From: Zelopaecilomyces penicillatus
Lineage: Eukaryota; Ascomycota; Sordariomycetes; Hypocreales; Pseudodiploosporaceae
DNA length: 64,000 nucleotides
NCBI GenBank assembly: GCA_005765155.1
Contig: VCCP01000002.1
Coordinates: 4,092,001-4,156,000 of the forward strand
Direction: 5' to 3'
Below, one piece after another: positions 45,899-58,220 of the stretch. The notes beneath the pieces are model-generated. The model had not been told where the DNA came from. It did not search any database and worked only from the letters and a program-made list of their open reading frames with translations. Positions within the stretch are counted from its first letter, which is position 1, and each line of letters opens with the position of its first letter. The translations under genes and the position numbers were made by a program.

Positions 45899-48008
45899 TT
45901 AAGTGTCCTCATTGACCTTGACAAGGCATTCCCCTCCATTCTCAACCTGCCACTGGTGATTTCTTGCCATCTCTTGCATGATGCGTTTGGGTTCATTGCG
46001 TACCACTAATGGGCGTGCAAGACGGAAAATGACGAGGATTTGGTGAAGAAAAGCATAGATGAGGAAGAATAGGTTGATGGTGCCGAGGTAGAGCATGGGG
46101 GTGACGCTAAGTGGAATATTTCCTGCAAGTCGAGTTAGTATAAGGCTTGTATGACTCGAACAAACAACAAGCTTTGGGGAACCAAAAAGCATATATGCTT
46201 ACCAAAGAGGCCCTCGCGGCGCTGTATTGTTTCCCACAACTCGCCTGTCATTACCTCCGCCGCACCGTCCCACTTCCATGGTCCTGTCATTCGAAATTTG
46301 GTGTTGAAGCAGGCACCAGCGGCCCAGATATATGGAAGTCTCCAACCCTTGCGAGTCCGGAGAGATATTCCCAGTACTTCTGTAAAGCTAGGGGCGGCCC
46401 CAATGTCTTTTGCTAGTTGATATGCATAAGTGTCGTGCTCAACGCCATACTGAACCCTTGCATCGGGCTTATGGATGATGCGGTAGTGCCATTCGTCTTC
46501 AGGGTTGAGAGGTTTTGGTATGCGGTTGACAAGGTTCATGGCGAAAAGCATGGACTGCATCTCAGCTAGAGGAGGGATAGCACCGAAGCCAGGACGAATG
46601 AAACCAATGTAACCAATGCTAGGATCGTCCGAGTTCCATATCTGTCTGACATCCGCGTCATTGGCTAAAGGATAAGGCTTTCGACCATTGTTGTCTGGCG
46701 TGTTGAGGAATAAAAATGACTGTAGATAGCCTGTTGCGAAAACGATGACATCAGGCTTCACTACCATGTCCTTGATGCGCTCAGACTCTGGGCGGCCGGT
46801 CAACGGGAAGTGCGCCACTCCGTCACTTGATATGTGAGAGGGACTAGGTGCGACTTCGATTGTTCGTACGGGTGGAGGGATCGCTGTGTTGAAGAAAAAT
46901 CGGCGAATGCGAGTTGAGAGTGGCCATTTGGTTGGTCGCCAAGGGTATGAAACGTTGTTACTTATGCGCTGCCATGCTTTGTTGAAGAACACTGCCGAAA
47001 AATCATTAGAAACATCCGATTGTTGGACAAATGTAGATCAACTTACATCGAGAGGCATGAAAACGATCGCTATAGATCTGTCCGACAAATTGGTCCACTC
47101 CATAGGGCGAACCGCCGCAAACCCAGCATCCAGCAGGCAAGGCGACGAAGTGATAATAGTTCCAAACTATCATGCTATCCCGCACAAGAGGGTGGACATA
47201 CATTGAGTCAAACAGTGTGACCTGGGATACGTCAAGCGGCAACTGAGGATAGTCGTATTCTTTTGAACCAAAAAGCCAAGGCAAGAACCGCTGACCAGGT
47301 ACTCTCTAATTCGGATAATCAATAACCAACTTAAAATTGGGGAATGTAAGAGAGCAGTGTTACCTTTGGTGCGCCCAGCCAACCATCACGATGGCAGAGT
47401 ATGACCCTGTCAGTGTTACTAGTAATGGCAAGGTAGCAAACATCTGCACCAGTCTCTCCGCTGCCAATAACCATGACAGTCTTGCCTTGTCCAAATTGCT
47501 CCCTCGTCTTAAACTCTGAAGAATGCATAACCACAGGGACGTTTTCTATACCGGGAAGATTGGGCATATTGGGGGTACTGTGGACACCGGAGCATACTGC
47601 AATCGCATCGCACTCCCATTCGACGGCTTCCTCATCAGGCGTCTGATATGTGACAACATGCTCGCTGGTATCACCTCTCCGGATAGATTTTACTTTGGTA
47701 TTGAGGTTGATATACGGCCATAGCTGGAAGTGAGTCGCGTAGTCTTCGAGGTACTCGCGGTAGCGGTCAGCGGAGAAGAAGTCCGAGTCTTCGGAACGAG
47801 CGCGGAAGTCGGAAAATGTCGTCAGATATTTGGACGATACTAGCTCGGCATCTTCGTATACGTGGTGTAGAAAGACTCCTCCGAGTTTGTCATACGTCTC
47901 GAACAGACGGACCTCGAATGCCGGGACCGGGAAGCGTTGGTGCATTTCATTGAGAACTTTGAGCTGAACAAGGCCGGACGGCCCGCCGCCGATGATGGCA
48001 ACACGCAT
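45899..48008 (-). CDS. flavin-containing monooxygenase (FMO-like), membrane-anchored
   Basis: Exons 48008-47364, 47305-47047, 46991-46203 and 46122-45899 encode 638 residues. The FAD-binding GGGPSG is at 7-12, the NADPH-binding GSGETG at 182-187, and the FMO hallmark FATGY occurs in DVIVFATGYLQS. The FMO identifying sequence FxGxxxH is replaced by a looser MHSSEFKTREQF. The C-terminal exon encodes a hydrophobic helix (LGTINLFFLIYAFLHQILVIF), likely a membrane anchor, and a basic tail. Such enzymes oxygenate N or S atoms of small molecules with NADPH and O2; the substrate is unknown. MRVAIIGGG at 48008 is the natural start, although the frame continues 19 codons upstream to another ATG. Confidence 0.88.
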
Positions 48009-50606
48009 TGTGAACAGTGTCTTTCCAGATTCTTTGATTTCTGATTCAGAAATAAGAAATGCCAAAAGGAAGAGCTGAGCGTAGATTAGAGGTATTAAAT
48101 GGATCTACTACGTACGGTGTACAGGAAGACGGCAGTGTGGGGGAGGACAGCCTGGGATATAGCCCAGGATGGAACACAGGCGAAATGTCATGTCTCCTAT
48201 AACGTGCGTACATACGACGTGTATGGATGCATTTATTAGGCTTTGCCGAGCCACCCGCAAGTCATTGCGCCCCTCCTCCTCCATTTCCGCTTCGCCATTT
48301 GAGAGATTGTCACCAGGCTGTCAGCCAAGGAGAATGGCCTCGTTTGCGACGGGCACCCAGCAGCCTGGGCACTGGGGTAGTGTCAAGCACGTCTCGCAAG
48401 AGACATGCGATAGCGTCAAGTCGGGATCCCCCCCTGCACGTCTCATAGGATGGTCCATCGACTAAAGAGGAGCAGCGCTGCAGGCCGAGACGCAAACGAG
48501 CATAGTACCGTCGGTGTGCATGGTGTGGTCGGGTTAGCAGCGGGTCTGGCGACTTGTAATAATGGCTGGACTCCACGACGGCTGCAGGACACCAATCCAT
48601 GAAGGCATGTCATCAGTGGGATTAGCAAGACAGATTGGGTCCCAGCGCACCATGTTGGGCAAGGAGGTTACTGCAAAGAGGAGCACGTCCCGCGTTTTCT
48701 TGACGAGCACAAAGGGCTCACGGCCGAGAAAAGAAGCTGGGAGTTGGAGTTGCATCTGCAGCTGCATGTGCATTGGCTCTCGGTCCTTGTTTGCTTGCTT
48801 GTTTGCCTGCCACCACCGGCCCCTCCCTGGCCCGCCCGTCCATGATTCATATTACAGTACCCAGCCCAGGGAGGCGAGCGAGAGGAAATAATCTTCAACA
48901 ACGGTGGGCGGGTGCTAGAAACGGTCATGTGGAGGGGGCTTGAATGGTTTGCGAAAGGAGGCGTAGGTAGGGGGGGGGAGATTAGCCACCCATCCACTAT
49001 TCATCATCTCGTGCTTTTCCTCTTCTTCATCCATCCACCCACTGTTCTACCTCCATTCCCGGTGGCTTGGGTCTGGCTGACCGGGATGGCGGGATTAGGC
49101 GGGTGGGTGAGCACTGAGCAGGCAAAGCAGGGAGGCCAAGAGGGGGGATGAAGAAGCTTGTTGGTGAGGGAAAAAGGAAATTCTGGAGGAGGCTCCACGT
49201 GGCGGCTAGACGTCTCACGGGCTGATTGGTGCTGAGGTCTCAGCCGGGCCCTCGCCAGCGTAACCCCCCTTTCTGTCAGAATCTGGTGCGAACCCTCCCA
49301 AAAGGCTTCTTCTTTTGGGGGTGAACCAGATTGTCGGGTCAACGACAGGAATACCCGTAGGTAATGTTGTTGGGTCGACCATTCTATTGTTGGCTGGCCT
49401 GTTTGAATAGGCGCGCGGCGTCTGGATGATGTGGGGGATGAAACGCCTTTCTTCATCCACTAACGCGGGGGGACGACGACGACGAGCAACCGACAGGCGA
49501 ATAGGTGATCAGACTATTTACCTTTCGGCGATTTGTTTAGGGCCATCTTTGAGATGATGCGACATGTGGCGCAATCGTTCTTGCTCTCGTTTCCATGGCA
49601 GTGTGCTAATAATAGTGTCTGTAATTTATTCTCCGTAATGATGGACGATTTCGGGTAGATAGTTTGGGCTGAGTCGCACAAGGGTCAGGGTCAGGGTCAG
49701 GGTTGGAGCAAGGTTCGATTTTCGAGACCGAGAGTCACCTGCTAGATCATGTGATTTTGCATTACGTCGGAGGTACAGGTGGAATGAATTGGTGGAAGGT
49801 CCAGAAGCCAGCTAATCCGCCAAGGGCCTAGACTAGATCTAGGCTGTGGATCTGTGCCTTGCGATCTTATCTCATCCACTCCACGCTATTATGTCAGATT
49901 TCAACCCCCCTCGATTTTGAAGGACCTCACGGCCGACCACAACCCTTAGTAGAGCGGACGACTGCTACTCTAATGGCCGCTCATTGAACAGCCACACCTC
50001 TCTGGCACTCACTGCCGGACATGATCAGTTTGCTGGTGTGGTGGCTTCAATCAGGTACCTGGAAGCCTACCGACTGAGGTATCGAGTACCTTACACTTCA
50101 TAAAGTATCGAAGCAAATCTTTGAACTTGAACAAGTTCCAGGCCATTGTCGGTATCGCCGTCCAACAAGCATGTGAGGAATCACATTGTCAAGTCTGTTG
50201 TAGTCATAACATCAGACCCAACAATGCATTGTCTTCCTCGCAACTGCCCAGGCCTCATCGGTCGACGCGAGTCCCTGACACAGCCACCTTCTGTTGGTTC
50301 ATGAAGCTCCTGAGATGGAACGTGCAACGGACCAACCGCACCTCGCCACCTCAGCATCGAGAGTGGGCTGCCCCCTCCCAAATTACGCATGACGTCAAAG
50401 CCAACATGCAGGTTACAAGAGGCAGCCTGTTGGCGCTTCACCCGGCGCGGGGTATTTAGACAAGAGAGTCGGCATCTTAACAGGAGATAGAAACCTCTTT
50501 GCATTTCATACCCCAAGAATTCTTTAAAAGACCCTGAAGAACCCTGATAGCCTGCCCTCCCTTACGAACATTTGCTACCTACACACCATAAACACACAAA
50601 GACACA
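48009..50606. other. 2.6 kb divergent promoter region of FMO and LOR genes
   Basis: The region has several GC-rich chance frames with no recognisable product. It contains a GGGTCA tandem repeat at 49682-49703 and the promoter of the LURP-one-related gene, with GGGGTATTTAGAC near 50450 as a weak TATA-like element. No gene is supported. Confidence 0.5.
49682..49703. repeat. GGGTCA short tandem repeat
   Basis: Three full GGGTCA units plus GGGT lie in intergenic DNA. They resemble no known element and differ from the TTAGGG telomere unit. Confidence 0.85.
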
Positions 50607-51293
50607 ATGGCTCAACAACTCCCACCCGTCGCTCAGCCAATTGGCATCTTTGACAACTTCATTGCCCGAGGCACTGAGACCATCGTGCTCCGAGAGAAGC
50701 TGCTGTCGCTCACTGGTGACAGCTTCGACATTTCCCTTGCCAATGGCCAGCCCATCTTCAAGGTGGACGGCCGGACATGGAGCGCGAGGGGCAAGAAGTC
50801 CATGTACGATACACAAGGCAACCACTTGATGGATATTTCCAAGGAGATTATGCACATTCATGACACCTACGTCGCCAAAGATCCCAGCGGCAACAAGTTC
50901 CTCGAGATCAAGAACTCTCTTTCTTGTAAGCTATACTCATTTTGCATTTTTGAATACTGGCAAAATGTTCACCTTTTTTGGCTAACTACCTCACCTTAAA
51001 CAGTCACTGGTGCCAAGTCTACCGCCTCATTCACATCCAAGCAAACTGGCCAAAACGAGATTCTGGCATTGAAGGGCAACTGGGTGGATAGCCATGCTGA
51101 GATTACTAACAAGTCAACGGGGGCCGTCGTCGCTCGTATTGACCGCAACATCTTCAAGGGCCGCGATTGGTTTGGCGGTGCGTCAACGTATGCCCTCGTT
51201 GTTGCCCCTGGTGTCGACATGGCCATCATGTGCGCCATCTGCATTGCTCTCGACGAGGTGAAGGAAGACAATCAAGCCAAGGTCATTATGTAA
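50607..51293 (+). CDS. LURP-one-related (LOR, tubby-like fold) protein
   Basis: Exons 50607-50925 and 51004-51293 encode 202 residues. The sequence runs through LREKLLSLTGDSFDISLANG, FKVDGRTWSARGKKSMYD, GNHLMDISKEIMHIHDTY and a C-terminal half with VARIDRNIFKGRDWFGGASTY. This order matches the LOR/DUF567 family, whose members fold as a tubby-like twelve-strand barrel around a helix, related to phospholipid scramblases. The molecular role in fungi is not established. The leader is rich in CACA, with ATG in ACACAATGG, which suggests a well-expressed gene. The intron splits a Phe codon. Confidence 0.88.
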
Positions 51294-52330
51294 AGGCTGT
51301 CATTAGGATACCCAGCAATTTTTAGAAGGAAGAAAAAGAAGAGATACCCTAGGATGCTCAAAAACAAGGAAATTTTCAATCAAGGACCAATCCCGTCTTT
51401 TGATGCAGGTGATTGATGTACCGTAACAGCACATGCAGATATCAGACACCCGCCGCCATATTAGTCAACCCCACCCATGCATCCACTCGGTCCAAAGCCT
51501 CGTCTTGCCGAAAAAGTAGAAGAGAAAAAGAACAAACCATGAGCAACTGAATACTAGAGAACAACCTGTACAGACGTTGAGCCTGGTTAAATACACCAAA
51601 GGCAGGCCATGTGAAAGTGGAAGCCCAACGACGACCACATGCGAACAGTGATCTCCGGGTGGTTGGAAGGTGACGCCATGGCTGACGCGCATGGAGGATG
51701 CAGTAAAGGATGCGCCAAACCCCGCCTCGTCACAAAGAATGCAACAGCCTTAGCCAACATGAGAGACAAAGCAGTGCTTGTACAGTAGTACTTGTTGGTC
51801 TGCCCACAGAGTGAGTACCCATTGCGAAGCTGTTGCCTCGGCCCTTTCGCCAAGATGTCTTCTTTGTTAATCGCTGCTGTCTTTGTGTGTCAAGGCTGAT
51901 ATTACATGAATGGGTAAGTGAACGTGCAGCATTTGCCGGATGTCGGTACTTTATACATGGTGGTGGTGGCTTTACTTCGCTCCACCCATGATTTCTGGTG
52001 GCTTGGAGGTCTTTTGACAGCACCTGTTCGTTCGGTGAGATTGCTGCTGGACACGGCATGCTATGGGGAGAGCGGGCGCTGTTCGCCTGTTGACCGTTGA
52101 CCCGTTGACCGAAGCCCTGGTGTGGGCCTGAGGCTTTACGTGGGTCTAGTCTGCACCTCGATAGCGGATCCGGCCCCGCCAACGGCTTCGCTATTCTGCA
52201 GCAGCTAACTTGACCTGTCATCAGCCCTTTTTTGTTCTCCTATGACTACTATTGGAGCCATGCCACCGTGATTGTTCCTGGCTTCCGGCATAGTTCTGCA
52301 CGCCTGAAGCTATCGATATCAAAGGCAGCC
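51294..52330. other. intergenic region upstream of J-protein gene
   Basis: About 1 kb. It holds the 3' flank of the LOR gene and the promoter of the J-protein gene. A direct repeat GACCGTTGACCCGTTGACCG lies at 52092-52111. Only chance frames are present. Confidence 0.45.
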
Positions 52331-53275
52331 ATGCTCTTGCGGACTCCTGCTCTCGCTCCCAGCTCGTCAAGCTTAGCTCTTCATCAGTCGTCAACGTCAT
52401 CGGTCGGCGGCAGCGCTCGGCTCGCCTTTCCATGCGTCCATAGGCTTGCACTGAAGCAGGGCTGCTGTTTCGAACAGAGAAGCAGGAGGAGTAGAACATA
52501 TGCTACAGGAGCCGATAAGGAGAGGAGATGGACTGATGCTAGCTCCGAAGGTGCCGCCGAGGCGCCGCCTGCATGGCCCCGAATGCTAAACCCGACGCCT
52601 TACGATATCTTCGGCTTGCACAAGGAGGCAGCATACAACAAGCGCCGTTACTTTCAGCTAGTGAAGCTGTACCACCCAGATATGCACGACCACCGGTCTC
52701 CTGCATCCTCCTCGCCGTCGTCTTCATCCGCCACCATATCCCAAACAACCCGACTCGAGCGCTACCGCCTCCTCGTCGCCGCCAACGATCTGCTCAGCGA
52801 CCCGGAAAAACGACGACTCTACGATGTTCACGGCCTCGGCTGGACTGGCGACCATCGCGCCCCGTCTCTTCGGGACGTCGACCGTTCCTGGCGCTACCAA
52901 GCCGGCAGCGCCGCCAACAATGCGACGTGGGAGGACTGGGAGCGGTGGCACGCCGCCCGCGAGGGTCGTCAGAGCAAGCCGGTATACATGTCGCACGGCA
53001 TGTTCGCCACAATCATTGTCATGATGTGCATGATAGGTGCGCTGGCGCAGTCGAACCGTGCAGATATGACGGGAGAGGAGTACATGGAGTGGACGACGCA
53101 TAACAACGCGGCGATAGGGAGGCAGTTGCGGACAAGTACGATAGCGTCGGCTGGTCGCAGCAAGGATGAAAGGGTGGATAACTTTTTGAAAGACCGAGAG
53201 AATGTGGCATATGATTTTGAGCCTGGCAAATACGAATCACCACCCCCACCACCACCACCACCAAGGCCGTCGTAG
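52331..53275 (+). CDS. mitochondrial J-domain protein (Jid1-like)
   Basis: This intronless frame encodes 314 residues from ATG 52331. The N-terminus (MLLRTPALAPSSSS with Arg later and RSRRSRTYATGADK) looks like a mitochondrial presequence. A J domain follows at about 90-170: PTPYDIFGLHKEAAYNKRRY, the essential HPD at 115-117, then RLLVAANDLLSDPEKRRLYD. A Ser-rich insert of some 20 residues lies after the HPD. A single membrane segment, MFATIIVMMCMIGALA, is near 225-240, and the tail ends in eight prolines. J proteins stimulate Hsp70 ATPases; a membrane-tethered mitochondrial one would act with mtHsp70. The frame extends 33 codons upstream to another ATG, less likely as start. Confidence 0.82.
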   Translation: MLLRTPALAPSSSSLALHQSSTSSVGGSARLAFPCVHRLALKQGCCFEQRSRRSRTYATGADKERRWTDASSEGAAEAPPAWPRMLNPTPYDIFGLHKEAAYNKRRYFQLVKLYHPDMHDHRSPASSSPSSSSATISQTTRLERYRLLVAANDLLSDPEKRRLYDVHGLGWTGDHRAPSLRDVDRSWRYQAGSAANNATWEDWERWHAAREGRQSKPVYMSHGMFATIIVMMCMIGALAQSNRADMTGEEYMEWTTHNNAAIGRQLRTSTIASAGRSKDERVDNFLKDRENVAYDFEPGKYESPPPPPPPPRPS

Positions 53276-53443
53276 GCCTCAAGGATTGTACATATAGGAT
53301 TTCACAAAACCTTGAAGCTTGAAGCTCCAAATATCATGTAAAAATAAACCTTTCATGGCTACAATGTAGCATCGTAGTGACTATACGATAAATTTAAGAT
53401 TGACTGTTATTGTATATGTGCATAGATTTATATAATTCTAAAA

Positions 53444-55544
53444 TTAGTTTCCCTTCTTTCTATCGCTAGATGGTTCATCATAATCATTACGGCGTTGCTC
53501 GTCACCTGCTGTGCTGGGAGCATCTTTAACCGATGCCCTGCTCACAGCTCGTTCGTCTCTGCGACCCAATTCTACATCTGGTCGGGATAACATGGTTTCT
53601 TCTCGAGAAAACCCAGTCTCTACTAAACCCAGCGTGGGACCATATCTCTCCCTTTCTAATTCGTCATCTGCGCAGGTGCCGAGTCTGCGGTTGATGACAT
53701 TGTCTATACGTAACCGTGGCGGGCCCGAGTTTAGTCTGACGCCGTTCTTTGGGGGACCAGCTACACGCAACAAAATGGTGAGTAAGGCGTAGCAGAAAGT
53801 GAAAGACGGGGGAGGGAGAAGGGGATTATAGATAGGAGGCTCATGGGAGCCGCTAAGACTTACCAAGAATCAAGTCGAACAGTTTGACAATGACAGGCCC
53901 CCAGACAGTAACAGCAATGATCTGTCCATAAGACCATTTATTTGCCTCGAAGCTTTTTGTGCTGATGACTCGAACGAGTGAGACCATGTAAAGTACGTTT
54001 ACAATGAGATAAATCAACTCAAGCGCCCTCCAGAACCAATTGTTGAACTTGCGCCAATGCTGCTGCAGACTATTGTCTGGCCAGCGTCCTGGACGCCAAT
54101 TGCCAATTTTCATGTGTCTAGTCAGTCTATGTCTCCTAAGTGTCCATGCGAACTGATCCACCACCAGTACCAAAAAGGCAATGCTATCAAGAACTAAAAA
54201 GACCATCTTGTAGAGCAACGGGTGGGGAAAGAAAGTCAAATGCAAGCCATCTATACCGCTCATTGCTGCACAGTACGTTCGAGGGCTGGGGTTTCCACCA
54301 CAGGCATCGATCTTGTTCTGGTTCCTGAATAGCTCAAACGTCGACTTGAAGCTAATCTTTTGTGTTGTTGCAACGATGGCTAAAAAGTACTCCACGCAGA
54401 AACCCATAAAGGTATGCCAGTTGCGAATGCCTTCATTGTGGAGACATATCTGGATTAAAAACATGGGGAGAACACCATTCTGACTGACGTGGAAGGCAAC
54501 GGCACCATTGACAATGATTTCGCCCCAGAAGGTGCCCTCCTGTGAGTTGACCACAATGGCGAGGATAGAGGCGATTTGGACGGCAAATACAAACCAGCAC
54601 TGGGCCTCCTGAAACTCCACAAGAGTGGTGGCGATGGCAATGCTAGTGCGGGACATGGCAGACGAGTCTCGCCAGATCATGGATTCAATACGATTGAGCC
54701 CCGGCCGTTTTCGCTTGCCTTGGGAATAGCGGACCCAAAGAGTGAAAGCTTTGAGAGCTACATACAGCATGCCTGAGAAGCCTACCTGAAGGACATAGGA
54801 TATTAGAACCTGTTTAAATCAATTAGGTTAGCTTCATGTTCATTCATGGTGTAGTTTCGCCCCTGGTATGCCTAGGTAACTGGGAAGCCTTACTCCAGGG
54901 CCAAATATGTCTGGGTTGATTTCGGCTGCAATGTCTGGACAGAAAGTGTCCATAGCCTTGAGAACTTCCTCAGCGCTCGACTGCTTGGAAAGGCTCTTGA
55001 TGGACTGGTCGCACGGTTGTCCAAGCTGGTCACTCTCACAGGCAGCTCGTGCACATGTGACAAAGGAGTCGAGCACAGGTTTTTCGTTGAACTCGGCCAG
55101 AGTGCTGGAACCCATGATGCTACTGGCATTGCGTTCCGCCTCGGCACTGACGTAGTAGCTCGGCACATCGCGAGTCCAGTAGGCAATGGAAGCCAGGGCA
55201 GCACAGTTATAAAAGGTTTCCAGTGAGCCAAAGAAGGAACGCGTGTCATTGCAGGCACGGGGGCAGTCATTCACGCCGTCAATCTGGCATCCCGTGCTGA
55301 ACAGGGCAATGTCCTGATCGCCATCGATGCCGGCCTTGATGAGGTCTTTGAAACTGAAGGCATCGTCGACGCTGGTGCCAAGGGTGGCCAGGTCGTGGAA
55401 CGGGAAGAAGTCTGACGTGCCCTCGATGCTGGACAGGAGAATGACGGTCAAGGGGGACGCCGAGGCCGTGGGCAGCAGCGCTGTGGTGGTGCTGGCAAGG
55501 CTGGTGAGGCTGGTAAAAGATGACGCCAGACTGGCCATGGCCAT
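53444..55544 (-). CDS. unassigned membrane protein: 8-Cys ectodomain plus seven helices
   Basis: Exons 55544-54894, 54809-53864 and 53760-53444 encode 637 residues. The first 217 residues hold a Ser/Thr-rich start and eight cysteines (in STGCQ, NDCPRAC, YNCA, VTCARAAC, QPCD and TFCP) with NDT and NAS glycosylation sequons. After the first intron come seven hydrophobic segments at about 218-530, for example VLISYVLQVGFSGMLYVALK, WFVFAVQIASILAIVV and IIAVTVWGPVIVKLFDLIL. The last 105 residues are hydrophilic and charged. The cysteine spacing does not fit the CFEM pattern. The layout resembles a cell-surface receptor with an extracellular N-terminus, but I do not recognise the family. A second ATG at 55538 could also serve as start. 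Confidence 0.75.
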
Positions 55545-56664
55545 CCCGCTGTGAAGTGATGCCTGTCAGCCGCAGACCGACGCATCAATGCAGCAGCCCT
55601 GTGACGAATTCGCTTGCGGTCTCTCTCTCTAGGATGTTGCGCTGCTGACGCTGACAACCGCCAGTTTCCAGCACAAATTTTGCCCGCTACTGTTGCCACG
55701 CCGGTTCATTTCCAGGATGTGGTTGATTCTGGGGGGCCGTAGTGGTGGTGGACAATCTTCCAAGGTTTGATGGACGATAGATAAAAGGAGGGCCCAAACA
55801 CGCAAGTTGAAACGGCTAAGGCCAAGTTTGACTGCGCGTTTCCGCAGAGTGCAAGAAGGGGAAGGGAAAAAAGATACCTGGAGAAGAAGAAGCAATAAGC
55901 GCAAGTGAGACTTTGACGGACTCAGGCGGTTGGCCCCAAAATTGGCTTACGATGCCGGCCTCATCATGAATCAAAAGTGGTTGTTAGCCTCCTGTAGCTC
56001 CTTGGCGAAAGATCGGCCTTGGCTGGAGAAGAGGTGCGAGGTGCCCTGTAATTACGGCGCTTCAACAGCCCAAGCTTTCGCCATAACGCCTAAATGAAAG
56101 ACATCCATTTCAATCAACAACTCGGACAAGGACATTGGACATTAGACATTGAATGGGTTGCGTTAAGGCAGATTCCTCAAAAAAGATAAAAAAAATTGAT
56201 GTCAAACTACGAACAATTAACTAACAGCTGTTTGACCGTTTAGCCCTTACTCATCTCAACATAATGTGCTGAAGATTTACGCCTCCCGCGATAGCGCACA
56301 CTTATCCAATCGGTCTTTTGAAGATGGCAACACCACCAAATTGTTGATGTAGAAACGGCAAGGTTCCTTTTAATCCTGCCCAAATAGGGCAATTGGAAAA
56401 CTATCTTCTATAGCCTATTAAATTTTAATTAATGACTAGTCCACACCATATAGTTGGTAGGTACAATGGCTAAACACACCTTCGTGTATCATCACCTCCA
56501 TTACCGACGAAAGCCGCACAACTCACCAAAGACGTCACAGCTTAAGCCGAACCACCACCACTCTTCTCAATTCAAAGATCCCACAACCTCTTTTTTCCCC
56601 AGCTAACTCTTCCACCGAAAACACCACACAACTCAATCTCAACCCCTCCAAAAAACCCACCACA
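55545..56664. promoter_or_regulatory. divergent promoter region of the 7-helix protein and hydratase genes
   Basis: These 1.1 kb lie between divergent starts. The right 150 bp before 56665 are C- and A-rich without G, a common leader type in fungi. No TATA box is clear and no gene is seen. Confidence 0.4.
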
Positions 56665-57716
56665 ATGCCTCCTCGGCTACGCCCCTCATCTTCCATCCGC
56701 TCCATCCTCCTCCTCTCCCGGCGCCGCCTCTACTCCTCCACAACCGAGCCTCTTATCCGCGTCACAAACTTACCCGCCGCCTCGTCCGGCCACATCCGCA
56801 TCCTCGAGCTGAACCGGCCCGGCGCCCGCAACGCCATCTCCAGGGACCTGCTCGCCACTCTGCGCGCCGAGATTGACGACATCAGTGGCCAGTATGGTCC
56901 CGATGGGGAGGAGCTCACTGTGCCTAAGCGCTTCGGCGGCGCGGCGGGTGTGGATGAAAAGGGCCCGACTAGGGCGCTCGTCGTTGCCAGTGCTGTCGAT
57001 ACCTGCTTCTGCTCTGGCGCTGATTTGAAGGAGCGTCGCGGGTTTACTCAGGGAGAGTGAGTTGCTATAAATCTCCAGTTCCTTTCCCCTCTTCTAGTCT
57101 CAATTGCAGAAACTAATTGGATATCCACCTTGTGTGTAGAACTGCCGAATTCCTTGACAACCTCCGAGGCACCTTCTCCGCTCTTTCTAGACTCCAAATC
57201 CCCACCATCTCAGCCATCTCTTCCCTCGCCCTCGGCGGTGGCCTTGAACTCGCTCTCTCCACAACCTTCCGTGTCCTCTCCTCCAACGCCAGCGTCGGCC
57301 TGCCAGAGACCCGTCTCGGCATACTCCCCGGCGCTGGAGGCACCTTCCGCCTTCCCGCCCTCGTTGGCCTTTCTCGCGCCCGCGACCTTATCCTCACAGG
57401 CCGTCGTGTCGCCGCCCCAGAAGCCTATTTTCTCGGAATCGCAGACCGCCTGGTCGAGGTCCTTCCTGAAGATGAGCGTGAGGGCTCAAATATTCTCCCA
57501 GCCGCACGCAAGGCTGCCCTTTCTGAGGCTGTCAGGTTTGCTCAGGAGATTTGCGAAGGTGGGCCTGTTGCCATTCGCGCTGCTCTGCATGCAGTCGAGT
57601 GGGCGAGAGAGGAGAAGGAAAATGAAATGTATAAAAGGGTTGTCAACACAGAGGATAGGGACGAGGCATTGAAAGCCTTCCAAGAGAAGAGGAAACCCGT
57701 CTTCAAGGGTAGGTAA
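56665..57716 (+). CDS. enoyl-CoA hydratase/isomerase family, AUH-like, mitochondrial
   Basis: Exons 56665-57056 and 57140-57716 encode 322 residues. The start has a basic, Ser/Leu-rich presequence (SSIRSILLLSRRRLYSS) typical of mitochondrial import. Crotonase motifs follow: ELNRPGARNAIS, CFCSGADLKER (oxyanion hole), ALGGGLELAL (first catalytic Glu) and GLPETRLGILPGAGGTFRL (second Glu). The whole pattern is closest to AUH, methylglutaconyl-CoA hydratase of leucine breakdown. That specificity is inferred; a general enoyl-CoA hydratase is possible. A Gly-rich insert of about 20 residues precedes the CSGADLK motif. The intron splits a Glu codon. Confidence 0.87.
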
Positions 57717-58220
57717 GGCTTTGCTAAAATTAACGAGATAAAACAAAGACAGTTTATATGTAATGATGCCGGGTTGGTCATGCTTGGATCCAAGTTCAGT
57801 CGTGTCTTGGATCGATCTGATGTTCGTGTTTTATCATAACGAAATAGCCCATCGTGACAATCCTTACCAGACACCCAGTTAATTCCTTTCAGTCTCAATC
57901 ACTCTCTGAACACCAACTTTACTGAGCCTGCGAGGATCATGTAAAATGGACAGACTGGTTAAAAAGACCAGGTCATCAGTCTTTGCAGTGACGCGTTGAG
58001 CCATCATCAACGAACATCCACTCGCCCACTTTAGCATTTCACATGAAAGTCACATCGAGTAGAATAGCTTAGAAGCAAAAACTCATCAAAACGTATCATC
58101 ATTGCCTTCTGTCGAAAGTCTATTTCGCCATTTGATTTCCCGCAATTCATGACTCATCTGTTTCTCCTCAAAGTCTGCCTTCTCTTAGCTCCGGTACCCA
58201 TTTCACAATTCAAACCGCGG
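57717..58220. other. 3' flanks of convergent genes
   Basis: These 504 bp lie between the hydratase and deubiquitinase stop codons and hold their 3' untranslated regions. Nothing else is seen. Confidence 0.5.

Noticed and set aside
49682..49703. GGGTCA repeats as an internal telomere-like array
   Set aside because: The unit differs from TTAGGG, and only three copies are present in ordinary intergenic DNA.
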